Source: Archangium violaceum
Lineage (GTDB): Bacteria > Myxococcota > Myxococcia > Myxococcales > Myxococcaceae
NCBI RefSeq assembly: GCF_016859125.1
Contig: NZ_CP069338.1
Span: forward strand, 1,736,001 to 1,800,000
DNA length: 64,000 bases
Direction of reading: 5' to 3'
In this document: positions 27,504 through 36,852 of the stretch, in pieces
How the letters are laid out: each line of letters begins with the position of its first letter
How positions within the stretch are numbered: the stretch's first letter is position 1
Program-made: the position numbers and the translations under genes
Notes under the pieces: model-generated
The model's database searches: none
Seen by the model: only the letters and a program-made list of their open reading frames with translations
What the model was told of the DNA's origin: nothing

Positions 27504-29813
27504 ATGTTCCCGCGTGTTCCGCTCCTCGTTGGCGTTCTGGCCCTCCTCGGCACCGGCTGCCGCAACAATGACGGGGCGGTGAAGCTCACCGTCTCCTACG
27601 AAGGCTTCAAGCCCGGCTGCATCCGGGTGGCGGTGAAGGATGCACGGGGCGAGGGCGAGGCGCGCACGACGGAGCTCGTGGGCAAGGGAGAGGCCACCGG
27701 AGGCGCGGTGACGGTGGCCGCCTTCCGCGAGGCCAGCTGGAGCAACACCCTGACCCTCACCGCCGAGGCCTTCGAGAAGGCGTGCACGGGCAAGGGGGTG
27801 GTCACCTCCACCGAGACGGTGACGGTGGACAAGGGCGCCGTGGTCAACCTCGAGCTGAAGCTGGCGGCCGACGACAAGGACCAGGACGGCTACGTGTCCG
27901 AAGCCACCGGGGGCAGCGACTGCGACGATGACAGCATCGAAGTGAATCCGAGCGCGCAAGAGCTCTGCAACAACCGGGATGACAACTGCGACCGCAAGAG
28001 GGACGAGGGCTTCGAGGTGGGTGCCCGGTGTGACGCGGCTGGTGGCTGCAAGGGCGCCTGGACCTGCAATACCGAGGGCGCGCGCACCTGCGAGCAGAGG
28101 CCAGACATGTGGCGCCCCGATGAGGACAAGGATGGTCAGGGCTCGAAGGAGGGCCCAGGCCTCTCGGCTTGCAATCCGCCCGAGGGCTACGTGGGTAACA
28201 GCGACGACTGCGACGACACCAACGCGCAGCGCTACGTGGGCGCCACCGAGCTGTGCAACGAGGTGGATGACAACTGCGACGGCACCGCGGACGACGGGCT
28301 GCGCGTGGGAGAGAGCTGCACGGGTGAAGGCGACTGCACGGGCAAGCGCGTCTGCGCCCCGGATGGAAGCGTGGCGTGCGACAGCCCCAAGCCCACCACG
28401 CTGTACGCGGACAACGACCAGGACAGCCACGGCGCGCCTGACGCGGCGGTGACGAACTGCGGGCCCACCCGCCCCGGCTACGTGGCCATCGCGGACGACT
28501 GCGACGACACCCTGGCCAACGTGTACACCGGCGCGACGGAGCTCTGCGACGCGCTGGACAACAACTGCGACGGCACGAAGGACGAGGGGCTTGGCCTGGG
28601 CGAAAGCTGCGGCGAGGAGCTGGGCTGCACGGGCGCCAAGGCCTGCGCGGCGGACGGCAGCGTCCAGTGCGCCTACACCACCCCGCCCTCGACCTACTAC
28701 CCGGACGAGGACCTCGACTCCCATGGGAAGACGGACGCGGGCGTCCTGACCTGCACGCCGAACACCGGGTACATCCTCCAAGCCGGTGACTGCAACGACG
28801 GCAACCCCTTCACGCACGCGGACGCGCGCGAGCTGTGCGACCAGGAGGACAACAACTGCGACGGCACGGAGGACGAGGGCGACGTGTGTCCCACGGGCGG
28901 CGGGAGCTGGGCGAGTTATTCAACGGGAAACGGAGATGACTGGCGCTCCGTGGCCGTCTGGGGCAATGGGGGCGTGTGGGTCACCGGAGGCACCAACCTC
29001 CTGCAGGTGCGCAAACCCGGGGAAACGACCTTCGTGACCCCCGAGGGGAAGTGCTCGGGAGTGTGGAATGCCGTCTGGGTGGATCCGCGAGATGGCAAGG
29101 CCCTACTCGGAGGGGATGATGCCATGTTGGGCAGCCACCTGCCTGGCGCCACGAGCTGCGACTACAACGGGGCCCATGCCACGGACACGGATGTGAGGGG
29201 CATCATCGGAGTGCCCGTGCCCGGCGGCGACTTCGACATCCACATCATCGGCAAGGACAAGCTCTATCCCTACAATGGGCGCGCGTTTCGCTTCGTCGAC
29301 TTCAGCACCCCCCTCGAGGCCAAGGCTGTAGAGGACCAACTCTGGGATGCGCATGGCATCTCACGGGAGGTGCTCTTCGCGGTGGGCGGCCAGAACAGGC
29401 CCGAAATCGATGCGCGCATCTTCCGCTTCAATCCGAGCCAGAACACCTGGGTCGACGAGAACGTCCAGAGCATCTCGGGCATCGCGGACAAACGCCTCCT
29501 CGGTGTCTGGGTCGTGAACTCGCAGCTGGCCTATGCCGTCGGAGAGGGTTCCTCCATGCTCATGTGGAACGGCACCTCGTGGAATCCACACCCGGCGCCT
29601 GCCTCGGAGAGCCTGCGCTCGGTGCTCGCTTTCGGAAAGAACTCCATCTACGTCACCACCAGCAGCGGAAAGCTCTACCGGTACAACGGCAGTACCTGGA
29701 ACGAGGCGTCCGGCGTGAGCACCGGGCAACCCCTCAACGACCTCGCCGGCACCAGCCCGGAGGACATCTGGGTGGTGGGTGACAAGGGGAAACGCTTCCA
29801 CTGGCCGCAGTGA
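27504..29813 (+). CDS. Lipoprotein with four MopE-type metal-binding repeats and beta-propeller-like C-terminus
   Basis: The 769-residue protein has a lipobox ending in Cys19 (LALLGTGC). Residues ~25-125 form a beta-domain. Four copies of the MopE metal-binding motif follow near 135-175, 231-265, 330-363 and 430-463, with the cores SDCDDDSIEVNPSAQELCNN, ELCNEVDDNCDGTADDG, ELCDALDNNCDGTKDEG and ELCDQEDNNCDGTEDEG. MopE in Methylococcus binds copper at the cell surface; in myxobacteria such repeats are frequent but of unknown role. Residues ~470-769 show repeated W.GS/T..P...L.....S.Y..S-type blades typical of a propeller adhesin. Confidence 0.85.
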   Translation: MFPRVPLLVGVLALLGTGCRNNDGAVKLTVSYEGFKPGCIRVAVKDARGEGEARTTELVGKGEATGGAVTVAAFREASWSNTLTLTAEAFEKACTGKGVVTSTETVTVDKGAVVNLELKLAADDKDQDGYVSEATGGSDCDDDSIEVNPSAQELCNNRDDNCDRKRDEGFEVGARCDAAGGCKGAWTCNTEGARTCEQRPDMWRPDEDKDGQGSKEGPGLSACNPPEGYVGNSDDCDDTNAQRYVGATELCNEVDDNCDGTADDGLRVGESCTGEGDCTGKRVCAPDGSVACDSPKPTTLYADNDQDSHGAPDAAVTNCGPTRPGYVAIADDCDDTLANVYTGATELCDALDNNCDGTKDEGLGLGESCGEELGCTGAKACAADGSVQCAYTTPPSTYYPDEDLDSHGKTDAGVLTCTPNTGYILQAGDCNDGNPFTHADARELCDQEDNNCDGTEDEGDVCPTGGGSWASYSTGNGDDWRSVAVWGNGGVWVTGGTNLLQVRKPGETTFVTPEGKCSGVWNAVWVDPRDGKALLGGDDAMLGSHLPGATSCDYNGAHATDTDVRGIIGVPVPGGDFDIHIIGKDKLYPYNGRAFRFVDFSTPLEAKAVEDQLWDAHGISREVLFAVGGQNRPEIDARIFRFNPSQNTWVDENVQSISGIADKRLLGVWVVNSQLAYAVGEGSSMLMWNGTSWNPHPAPASESLRSVLAFGKNSIYVTTSSGKLYRYNGSTWNEASGVSTGQPLNDLAGTSPEDIWVVGDKGKRFHWPQ

Positions 29814-29823
29814 GCGTGGCGCC

Positions 29824-30597
29824 TCAGGGAGCGGAGGGGCGCACGGCCACGACGAAGCGCCGGCGGAACAGGAAGGGCGTGCCATGCGCGGCCGCCGGGT
29901 AGTCCTGACGCAGGAGAGGCCGCAGGGTATCGAGGAAGGCCTGGCCCTCCTCGGGGCCGAGCGCCGTGAGCACCGGCCGCAGCGTGGTGCCGAGCAGCCA
30001 CTGCAGCACGGCGTCCTCACCTGGGAGCACGTGGAGGTAGGCCGTCTCCCAGGCATCCACGGAGAAGCCGAGCCGCGCGAGGTGGGCCTCGTAGAAGGCG
30101 AGTGGCTCCGCATGCCCGCGGCGCACGTTGGTGAGCGAGGGGGCGAAACGGGGGAGCGCCCGCACCTCGTCGATGCGCCGGTGCGAGGGCTCCTCGAAGT
30201 TGGCGGGAACCTGGAAGGCGAGCACCCCGCCCGGAGCGAGCAGCCCCACCAACCCCGAGAGCAGGGAGGCATGGCCGGGCAGCCAGTGCAGGGCGGCGTT
30301 GGAGACGAGCACGTCGAGCGGCGAGGAGGGCCGCCAGCGTGCGAGGTCGGCGAGCTCGAAGCGGACTCGCTCGGGGGCGGGGCGGCGGAGGGCCTCGGCG
30401 ATCATCGACTCGGACGAGTCGACACCGGCGACATGGGCTCCGGGCCAGCGCTCGGCGAGGGTGAGGGTGAGGTCACCCGTGCCACAGCCGAGGTCGGCGA
30501 CGAACCCGGGAGCGGACACCGGCACCCGCGCGAGCAGCTCGAAGAAGGGGCGCTTGCGCGCGTCTCGGAAGTGCTCGTACTGCTGGGGATCCCACAT
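29824..30597 (-). CDS. tam: Trans-aconitate 2-methyltransferase-like enzyme
   Basis: The 257-residue protein starts at ATG 30597 with GGAGG 6 bases upstream; the open frame to 30717 is not used. It opens MWDPQQYEHFRDARKRPFFELL, a signature of Tam, followed by the SAM-binding motif VADLGCGTGDLTLTLAERWP and motif II VAGVDSSESMI. It also has ALHWLPGH and a C-terminal YPAAAHGTPFLFRRRFVVA. Tam methylates trans-aconitate, an inhibitory by-product of the TCA cycle, using SAM in the cytosol. It converges with the MopE-repeat lipoprotein, 10 bp apart. Confidence 0.9.
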   Translation of the reverse strand: MWDPQQYEHFRDARKRPFFELLARVPVSAPGFVADLGCGTGDLTLTLAERWPGAHVAGVDSSESMIAEALRRPAPERVRFELADLARWRPSSPLDVLVSNAALHWLPGHASLLSGLVGLLAPGGVLAFQVPANFEEPSHRRIDEVRALPRFAPSLTNVRRGHAEPLAFYEAHLARLGFSVDAWETAYLHVLPGEDAVLQWLLGTTLRPVLTALGPEEGQAFLDTLRPLLRQDYPAAAHGTPFLFRRRFVVAVRPSAP

Positions 30598-30752
30598 GAG
30601 GTGCCTCCGCGAGTCCTGGCCGCGCGAGGCGCCCTCGTGCGTTGCAGCGGGACGAAGAAGGTCTCGGCGGGGAGATTGCCCGGCGGATGAAGGCACCACT
30701 CCGGGCGACCGGGACACGCGAGCGCCGAGGCCCTGCGTGTCCCGGAGGAGAA

Positions 30753-31520
30753 CTACCGGCGCGGCTTGGCGGGGGTACCGGCGTCGGTGGCGGTACCGGC
30801 ATCACCAGCGGGGGTACCGGCGTCGGTGGCGGTACCGGCATCACCAGCGGGGGTACCGGCGTCACCGGCGGGGGTGCCACCGTCGGAGGCGGCGCTGGCC
30901 GGGGTGATGGCGGGCGGGGGGTTCACCAACTCGAGCGAGGAGAGGAACTGATCGGCCTGGGGAGCCCCGATGCTCGGGTTGTAGAGGACGAGCAGGGTGT
31001 AGAGGCGGGGGCCGACGAGGAAGTTGCGGGCGCGCACCTCACCGGAATCGGAGGAGACGGTGAACGACTTGCCAGGGTAGCCCTGGAGGGTGATGTCCTC
31101 CTCGGCCTTGATGGTGCCCTTGAGCTGGTTGACGAGGCCGGTCTTGCCCTCGTTGAGGAAGGCGGAGGCGGGGTTGGCGGCGACGACCTTCTCGGGGTAG
31201 TCGGCGGTGCTGATGGAGTAGAGGACGCCGTTGGGGTCGGAGATGGTCCAGGCGGCGGTCTGCACCTCACCACCGGGGATGGCGACCTTGCCGCGCTGGG
31301 GCTGGGGGTTACCGGGGAACATCACGGTGAAGCCCTCGGGAGCGGAGAGCTGCTGGAGCTGGACCTGAGGCATGGCCTCGTCGGTGGTGGTGGTCTCGTT
31401 GGGGACCTCCTCGACAGTGGAGGAACCACCGGCGGTGGTGGCGCCCTCCTTTGTCGCACAAGCGGCGCCAATCAGCGAAATGGTGACGAGGGCGGCGAAC
31501 AGTCGGGACAGCGATGACAT
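30753..31520 (-). CDS. Lipoprotein with Asp-Ala-Gly repeat tail
   Basis: The 255-residue product starts at ATG 31520 and has a lipobox ending in Cys21 (ISLIGAAC). A compact domain (~65-205) contains APEGFTVMFPGNPQPQRG and GVLYSISTADYPEKVV, a pattern of small envelope lipoproteins without known activity. The C-terminal ~45 residues are tandem GDAGTPA/TDAGTPA repeats encoded by a 39-bp DNA repeat. No named family is recognised beyond this. It may be a surface-exposed protein with a flexible tail. No neighbour on the same strand is close enough to suggest an operon. Confidence 0.7.
   Translation of the reverse strand: MSSLSRLFAALVTISLIGAACATKEGATTAGGSSTVEEVPNETTTTDEAMPQVQLQQLSAPEGFTVMFPGNPQPQRGKVAIPGGEVQTAAWTISDPNGVLYSISTADYPEKVVAANPASAFLNEGKTGLVNQLKGTIKAEEDITLQGYPGKSFTVSSDSGEVRARNFLVGPRLYTLLVLYNPSIGAPQADQFLSSLELVNPPPAITPASAASDGGTPAGDAGTPAGDAGTATDAGTPAGDAGTATDAGTPAKPRR
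30771..30869. repeat. 39-bp tandem repeat encoding DAG tail
   Basis: Two identical 39-bp units at 30771-30809 and 30810-30848 and a partial third encode GDAGTATDAGTPA. Each unit contains degenerate ~15-bp subunits (GGTACCGGC). Confidence 0.9.
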
Positions 31521-31654
31521 ATGTGCGAGTCCTGAAGGTAGAGGGTGGATGAGGACGTCGGCGGACCCTAGACGAGTCCGCCGTCGGTCGCTACGTTCGA
31601 ATATCGGGAGTGGCGGCTTTCGCGAGGTGCGAGAAACGAAGCCATCACGCCGCC

Positions 31655-33772
31655 TCAAGGGCACGAGGAGATGGGGGTGTCCGGGTTACCGGTGTTGCGC
31701 GAGTCGTGCTGGTACTTGGGCCACGGAGCCGAGGTGTCCAGCCCCCGACTATCCACGACGAAGGCGTGCAGCTTGCCGCCTACTGGTACGTAGAGCACAC
31801 CGTGATTGCCGTCCACCAACGCACCCGAGGCATCGCGCGGGCAATCGAGCGTGGGAGAGGCGTCCACCGTGCCCAGGGCAGAAGCAAGGGTCCAGCGCGG
31901 AGAAAGCGCATCCGCGCTCCAGGCTCTGACGGTGCCGTTGGTCGTGACGGTGTAGACGTTCCCATTCACACCAACAACGGGGGTGGCTCGAATCGCCGGG
32001 CTGATCGATGCGGTCTGCACCGCACCATTGGTCAGATTGAGCCGGTTGAACTCGATACTTCCGGACGGCTCTGCGCCGAAGAAGACATTGTCAGCACTTC
32101 CTACGGCGAAACCGTAAACCCGTGAGGACCATGCTGAGCCCGCCGGATAAAGACGCGTGACATCCGCCGCACCGGCCTGAGAAATCTTGAATAGACCACC
32201 AGAAACAGAGTCAGAGCCAGCCGCCACGCTCATGATATCGGACCCAACCAAAGCCAAGCTGCGCGGTACCGTGGGAGGGTTCACTGGCCAGTTGCTCCGA
32301 GGGATGGGGGAACCAAAGGCATAGCTCGTGATCTTGAACTGGCCCGACACATCTCCAGAGAAAAAGATGTTGTCGTCCCGCATCACGATTGGAGTCCCTG
32401 CGGTCAGCACCGGAATCGGCTCTCCACTGGAAAGACGCTCAATCACAGGACAAGAAATGGAAGCGTTTGGCCTGATGCCAGCAATGACAGAAACTCCCGA
32501 GTTACCATTATAGACACTGACCGCAGTCTCGAGTTGGGCCGAGCTCGTCTTGCCAAGAGCCAATCCCCCTTCGAAGGCTCCATTCGAAGGCATGGAGCAC
32601 TCCAGCAGCGTTCCACCATCACCACTCTGGAGCGCAGACAAAAACCCAGTGCTGTTACGATTTACCCCCACATAGATCGGCTCGGTGCCACCATCGGATG
32701 CACCTACGGCAGGACCACCAACCACCGCCCCCACCTCCGACTCCCACTTCAGTGTGCCATCAGGAGCCAGTGCGAACACTTTACCGCTCGTGTTCGCATT
32801 GGTACCCAAGTAGACGGTGCCCGTCGCTCCGATGCCAGGAACGGACTTGATAGTGCCCGCAGCTCCATCAAACACCCACTTCCAACGAGTGACATTGAAG
32901 GAATGTGAACTACTGCCGGTATTGCCCACCTTGTCCGCGCCGCTCACTTCAACCGTCATCGTGCCGCGGAAGGTATCGAACGGTGGCTCCCACAGCTTCA
33001 CCTGGGCCACGCCACAGAAGCCCGCGTCACAGGGTTCGCTCTGCGCAAATGCGGTGACAGGACCTCCAGGCACCGTCCCTCCGTCCGTGCCCTGCAACAC
33101 GACCGTGAGGGTGCTCGGGTCCAGGTTCGGCTCGTTCGTCCGAATCTCCACTGGCGCCACCTGATCGCGCCGCCACGCGGTCGCGAAGCCCGATGTCGGA
33201 TCCGTGTACGTTGTCCTCTCTGTTGGAACGCCCGCGTCCGCTGGAGGCACCGTGACCAGGAAAGTGGGCGGAGTCGCATCCACCGCCAGGTTCACCGTGG
33301 TGCTCGGGCCCCCAGCCTCCGGGTGCGCCACCGTCAGGCGGAAAACCCCGTCCCCTGGCGGTGTCCACCTAGCGATGTAGACTCCCTCGTTCCTCTCGAC
33401 CTGGACCAGCGTCCCGCTCGGTCCACCGTCACTCCGCACCACGCTGAAGTTCAAGGTCTCCGGGTAGTTCGGCGTGAACCCGGCACGCACGCTCAATTCG
33501 GCGCGCACCTCTACCTCACCCGCCTTCAACACCGAGCCATCACCCGGCTTCACCATCAGGTCCGTGTACAGAGGTCCACACGTGTTCGTGGCCACACAGG
33601 CTTCGTACGGTGCACAGGGCGTATCGCATACGATCTTGAAGCACAGGTGCGTGCCCTGATCGCACGTGCCACCTTCCGGACAATCACTGTCCGTCTCGCA
33701 CACACGAAGCGGTTGGGTGCATCCCGAGAGCGCCCCCAGCAGCAGCACTGTTCCGAGCACCTTGCGCAGCAT
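31655..33772 (-). CDS. Lipoprotein with Cys-rich segment and PQQ-type beta-propeller
   Basis: The 705-residue protein starts at ATG 33772 behind GGAGAGGTGACGTG and has a lipobox ending in Cys18 (LLLGALSGC). Residues ~22-68 hold ten cysteines in an EGF-like pattern (CETDSDCPEGGTCDQGTHLC). Residues ~70-330 look like Ig-like domains, followed by a pyrrolo-quinoline-quinone-type propeller with blades such as VYLGTNANTSGKVFALAPDG and GNVYTVTTNGTVRAWSADAL. The role is probably surface binding or assembly. The middle third uses more A/T-ending codons than its neighbours. Confidence 0.8.
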   Translation of the reverse strand: MLRKVLGTVLLLGALSGCTQPLRVCETDSDCPEGGTCDQGTHLCFKIVCDTPCAPYEACVATNTCGPLYTDLMVKPGDGSVLKAGEVEVRAELSVRAGFTPNYPETLNFSVVRSDGGPSGTLVQVERNEGVYIARWTPPGDGVFRLTVAHPEAGGPSTTVNLAVDATPPTFLVTVPPADAGVPTERTTYTDPTSGFATAWRRDQVAPVEIRTNEPNLDPSTLTVVLQGTDGGTVPGGPVTAFAQSEPCDAGFCGVAQVKLWEPPFDTFRGTMTVEVSGADKVGNTGSSSHSFNVTRWKWVFDGAAGTIKSVPGIGATGTVYLGTNANTSGKVFALAPDGTLKWESEVGAVVGGPAVGASDGGTEPIYVGVNRNSTGFLSALQSGDGGTLLECSMPSNGAFEGGLALGKTSSAQLETAVSVYNGNSGVSVIAGIRPNASISCPVIERLSSGEPIPVLTAGTPIVMRDDNIFFSGDVSGQFKITSYAFGSPIPRSNWPVNPPTVPRSLALVGSDIMSVAAGSDSVSGGLFKISQAGAADVTRLYPAGSAWSSRVYGFAVGSADNVFFGAEPSGSIEFNRLNLTNGAVQTASISPAIRATPVVGVNGNVYTVTTNGTVRAWSADALSPRWTLASALGTVDASPTLDCPRDASGALVDGNHGVLYVPVGGKLHAFVVDSRGLDTSAPWPKYQHDSRNTGNPDTPISSCP

Positions 33773-33912
33773 CACGTCACCTCTCCAAACCCTTTGACGG
33801 CCCTGCCTTGGTGGATAGCATGGGCCCCCTACGCACGGAAGGTTGCGCTCCCTCGGCCATCTCCACCCGATGACCGGTTCCGCGAAACCTGTCCCTTCAC
33901 GCGGGGTCAACT

Positions 33913-34935
33913 GTGAAACATCCTTCCTCCTCGCGACCCACCCTCCTCGCGCTCGCTCTGCTGCTCGCTCCCGCCGCCCAGGCGATGGAGCCCGCCGCCG
34001 CCCCGACCTCCGCGCAGACGGACCTCGTCGCCCTGCACCCGTGCGCCATCGTCGGCGAGAAGAACAAGGACAAGATCTCCGACTACCAGACCGCCTGCGC
34101 CACGGAGATCGCCCGCGGCGACGTGCAGCTCGTGCCGTCCGAGCAGGTCCGCTCCTTCCTCGACAAGGAGCCCAGGAAGTCGTGCGCGCGGCCCAAGAAG
34201 CCCTCCGAGTGCCTCGGCAGGCTCGCCACCGCCACCCAGGCCAGTCGCGCCGTCCTCATCACCGTCAACCCCGGGCAGCTCACGCGCGTCTCCGGCCTCG
34301 TGGTGAACCCCGGAGGTGAAATCGTCGACCAGAAGAGCATCCAGATCCGCAGCCGCGGCCAGCCGCAGGAGGAGCTCCTTCGCACCGCCCTCACCCGCCT
34401 GCGCGAGCAGCTCAACTTCGTCCCCCTGAAGATCACCCCCCTCGTCGAACAGCCGGCTCCCCCTCCCCTCGTGGCCACGCCCCCGCCCGCGCAGGGGCCC
34501 GCCACGGGCACGGCGCAGGCAGAGCCGCCCAGGACCTCCGTCCCACCGGAGGCCCTCGGCATGTCCCAGGAGGCTCCGCGCACCGGACGCACCTGGAAGA
34601 CCCCCGCGGCCTATGGCTCCGCGGGGGCTGGCGTCGTGGCGCTCGGCCTCGCGGGCTTCTTCGCCATCTCGAGCAACAGCGACATGGCCAAGTCCAACGA
34701 GTTCTACAAGGACAACACCTACCCGACCTACAACCAGCTCGGAGAGATCGTCGCGCTCCGTGAAAAGGCCAGCAACAAACGCACTGTCGCTGGGGTGAGC
34801 GCGGGCGTGGGCGCGGTACTCGTCGGAGCGGGCGCCTACCTCTGGCTCAATGACCGGCCCGCCGCGCCCGCTCCAGGTGTCGCCGCGCTCTCGGTGGGGC
34901 CCCAGGGCGTGAGCGTCCTCGGTTTCCTGCCCTGA
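33913..34935 (+). CDS. Secreted protein of unknown function with C-terminal membrane helices
   Basis: The 340-residue product starts at GTG 33913 and has a signal peptide (LLALALLLAPAAQA). A domain at ~38-175 contains VGEKNKDKISDYQTACATEI and SRAVLITVNPGQLTRVSGLVV, as in proteins that scan a PEGA-like or caspase-associated periplasmic domain. A Pro-rich linker follows, then two hydrophobic helices (~235-255 and ~290-312). I cannot name the family. A stop before 33913 and the divergent neighbour support the start. It is followed convergently by the kinase gene. Confidence 0.6.
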   Translation: MKHPSSSRPTLLALALLLAPAAQAMEPAAAPTSAQTDLVALHPCAIVGEKNKDKISDYQTACATEIARGDVQLVPSEQVRSFLDKEPRKSCARPKKPSECLGRLATATQASRAVLITVNPGQLTRVSGLVVNPGGEIVDQKSIQIRSRGQPQEELLRTALTRLREQLNFVPLKITPLVEQPAPPPLVATPPPAQGPATGTAQAEPPRTSVPPEALGMSQEAPRTGRTWKTPAAYGSAGAGVVALGLAGFFAISSNSDMAKSNEFYKDNTYPTYNQLGEIVALREKASNKRTVAGVSAGVGAVLVGAGAYLWLNDRPAAPAPGVAALSVGPQGVSVLGFLP

Positions 34936-34953
34936 AGCCCCAACGCGGACGCG

Positions 34954-36852
34954 CTACTCGGACTCGAAGCGCCGGACCACCATGATCGGAACCTCCCGGG
35001 CAATCTCCACGGTCCCGGGCTCCTTGGTGCCCCAGAGCTTCGACAGGCCCGGCTCCCGCTCGAAAGCAGAGCCAAGCGCGAAGCACACGGGGATGCTCTC
35101 TCCTCCCGGCAGCTTCGCGCGATCGTAGTGCCCGATGATCCGCGCACCACTCACCCAGAGATGGCCGTACACCAATGTCCCTGGAGGAATACGGTGGAAG
35201 CCTTCGTGCAGCACGCTTACCAGGGGGCCATCGCGGAAGGTCGCAACTTCGGACCCGCTACCTGGACGATTGACGTCGAGCACCAGGAACTGCGCATCGT
35301 CAAAGGTAACGCCCAGCTTGCGCATGGCCTCGTACGCCGCATCGGGACACTCCCGCTCCGGGGGTCGTGCAGGAACCCCGGCACAAGCCGAGAGAACCAG
35401 GCCGGCGGCGGCCGCCACCGCGCACCTCTCCAGGAGATGCCCCACCTGCTTCACCGCGGTGGAATCTTCAATCAGCTGTTCCTGCGACCGGGCACTACGA
35501 ACCTTCTCTGTATTCACGGGTTGACCATCCTTCGTGGGAGACACCTGGGAAGCAGCGCGTGACAGCGCCATTTCACGAGTGGACCACACAAGGCCCGTGA
35601 GGCAGGCGATGGCCAGCAGCCCCCACGCGGCTCTCCTGCCCGACCTTCCGGAGCCTGATGCCGAGGAAGCGGATGGCGCTGGCGTGGTGGGCGCGGGAAG
35701 GCGAGGACGCTTGCGCAACCCCTTCTTCTTCCGCTGCTCCCACCGGTACTCACGCCGCTGAGCGGCGGCATGCATGAGTGCGACCTCATGCCCGGGCGCG
35801 ATGGGTCCCAGGGGGTTCGTCTCCTCCGTTGTCCGCGAGTCCGGAGAAGGACCATCGTCCCAGTCGAAAAGGAAACCATCCCACTGGCCATCTCCATCCG
35901 CCATGGCCGCCTGGATGGCTGCGTATACTGCCTCCGCACTCGCACCGCGTTCCTCCGGCCTTTTCGACAACAGACGCATGGCCAATTCGCTCGCGGAACG
36001 TGGCACACGAGGATTGAGCAGCATCGGCGCGGTGGGTTCATCCTCCTCGATGCGCTCGTAGAGGATGGGCTGGGGAAGCTCGGGGGAGAAGGGGTACTCG
36101 TCCGTCAGCAGTCGGTAGAGGATGACTCCCAATGCGTAGAGCTCATCCGCAATCGTGAAGCGATAGCGGGCATCAGGCGGGTTCTCATCGTTCAGCAGGA
36201 AGCGCACCGCCTGCGCACTGCGATAATGAGCGGTGCCTGGCGGCAACACCGTCCCGGTGAGGGTGGATGCACCCTCGTAGTCCCCCACTCCGAAATCCAG
36301 TAGCACTGGCTGTCCGTTCGGCTCGCGAACGAGAACGTTGGTGCACTTCAAGTCCCGATGAAACACTCCGGACCCGTGCACGGCACGAAGGGTCAGCGCC
36401 AACACGCCCACCAGCCCCACCACCTCTCGCGCTGTCCGGTTGCGGAAGGCCGACCAGCCGTAGAGGTCCAGACCTGGGATGTACTCCAACACCAGGTAAG
36501 GCACGCCCTGGTGTTCCCCATGCCCGAGACACCGCACTACATGGGAGTGCACGACTCGGCGCAGGATGTCCCCTTCCCGGAGCAGCCTCCGCCTCGCTTG
36601 TGGATCCTCGACCTTCGTCCGGCCCACGGCGAACTTCAGCGCCGCGAGCCTCTTCACCCCCCCAGCCGATACCCGCCGCGCGTCCTCCGCGAGATACACC
36701 ACCCCGTAACCGCCCTGACCCAACCACCGCAGGATTCGCCAGGAGCCCACGCACATTCCCGCCTGCAACCAGCGCGGAAACGCCTCGTCTACGAATCGTG
36801 TCTCTGGAATCACGGGAAGCGGCGATGACGAACAGGATGAGCGCCCTCCCAT
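34954..36852 (-). CDS. Ser/Thr protein kinase with TM and C-terminal lipoprotein-like domain
   Basis: ATG 36852 overlaps the DUF2381 stop (TGATG), indicating translational coupling, and follows GGAAGGGCGTTG; the product has 632 residues. The N-terminal half is a Hanks kinase: LGQGGYGVVY, Lys73 in AALKFAV, Asp167 in VFHRDLKCTNV and Asp186 in LLDFGVGDYEG. After a basic region comes one TM helix (AAWGLLAIACLTGLVW). A stretch [20 protein letters not shown] that looks like an embedded lipobox then leads into a compact domain (~505-632) with HEGFHRIPPGTLVYGHLW. The last part looks like a lipoprotein gene fused to the kinase. Targets unknown. Confidence 0.85.
   Translation of the reverse strand: MGGRSSCSSSPLPVIPETRFVDEAFPRWLQAGMCVGSWRILRWLGQGGYGVVYLAEDARRVSAGGVKRLAALKFAVGRTKVEDPQARRRLLREGDILRRVVHSHVVRCLGHGEHQGVPYLVLEYIPGLDLYGWSAFRNRTAREVVGLVGVLALTLRAVHGSGVFHRDLKCTNVLVREPNGQPVLLDFGVGDYEGASTLTGTVLPPGTAHYRSAQAVRFLLNDENPPDARYRFTIADELYALGVILYRLLTDEYPFSPELPQPILYERIEEDEPTAPMLLNPRVPRSASELAMRLLSKRPEERGASAEAVYAAIQAAMADGDGQWDGFLFDWDDGPSPDSRTTEETNPLGPIAPGHEVALMHAAAQRREYRWEQRKKKGLRKRPRLPAPTTPAPSASSASGSGRSGRRAAWGLLAIACLTGLVWSTREMALSRAASQVSPTKDGQPVNTEKVRSARSQEQLIEDSTAVKQVGHLLERCAVAAAAGLVLSACAGVPARPPERECPDAAYEAMRKLGVTFDDAQFLVLDVNRPGSGSEVATFRDGPLVSVLHEGFHRIPPGTLVYGHLWVSGARIIGHYDRAKLPGGESIPVCFALGSAFEREPGLSKLWGTKEPGTVEIAREVPIMVVRRFESE

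Noticed and set aside
30753-30900. Tandem repeat considered as CRISPR-like
   Set aside because: Units are directly abutted, in frame and encode the DAG tail of a lipoprotein; no spacers.
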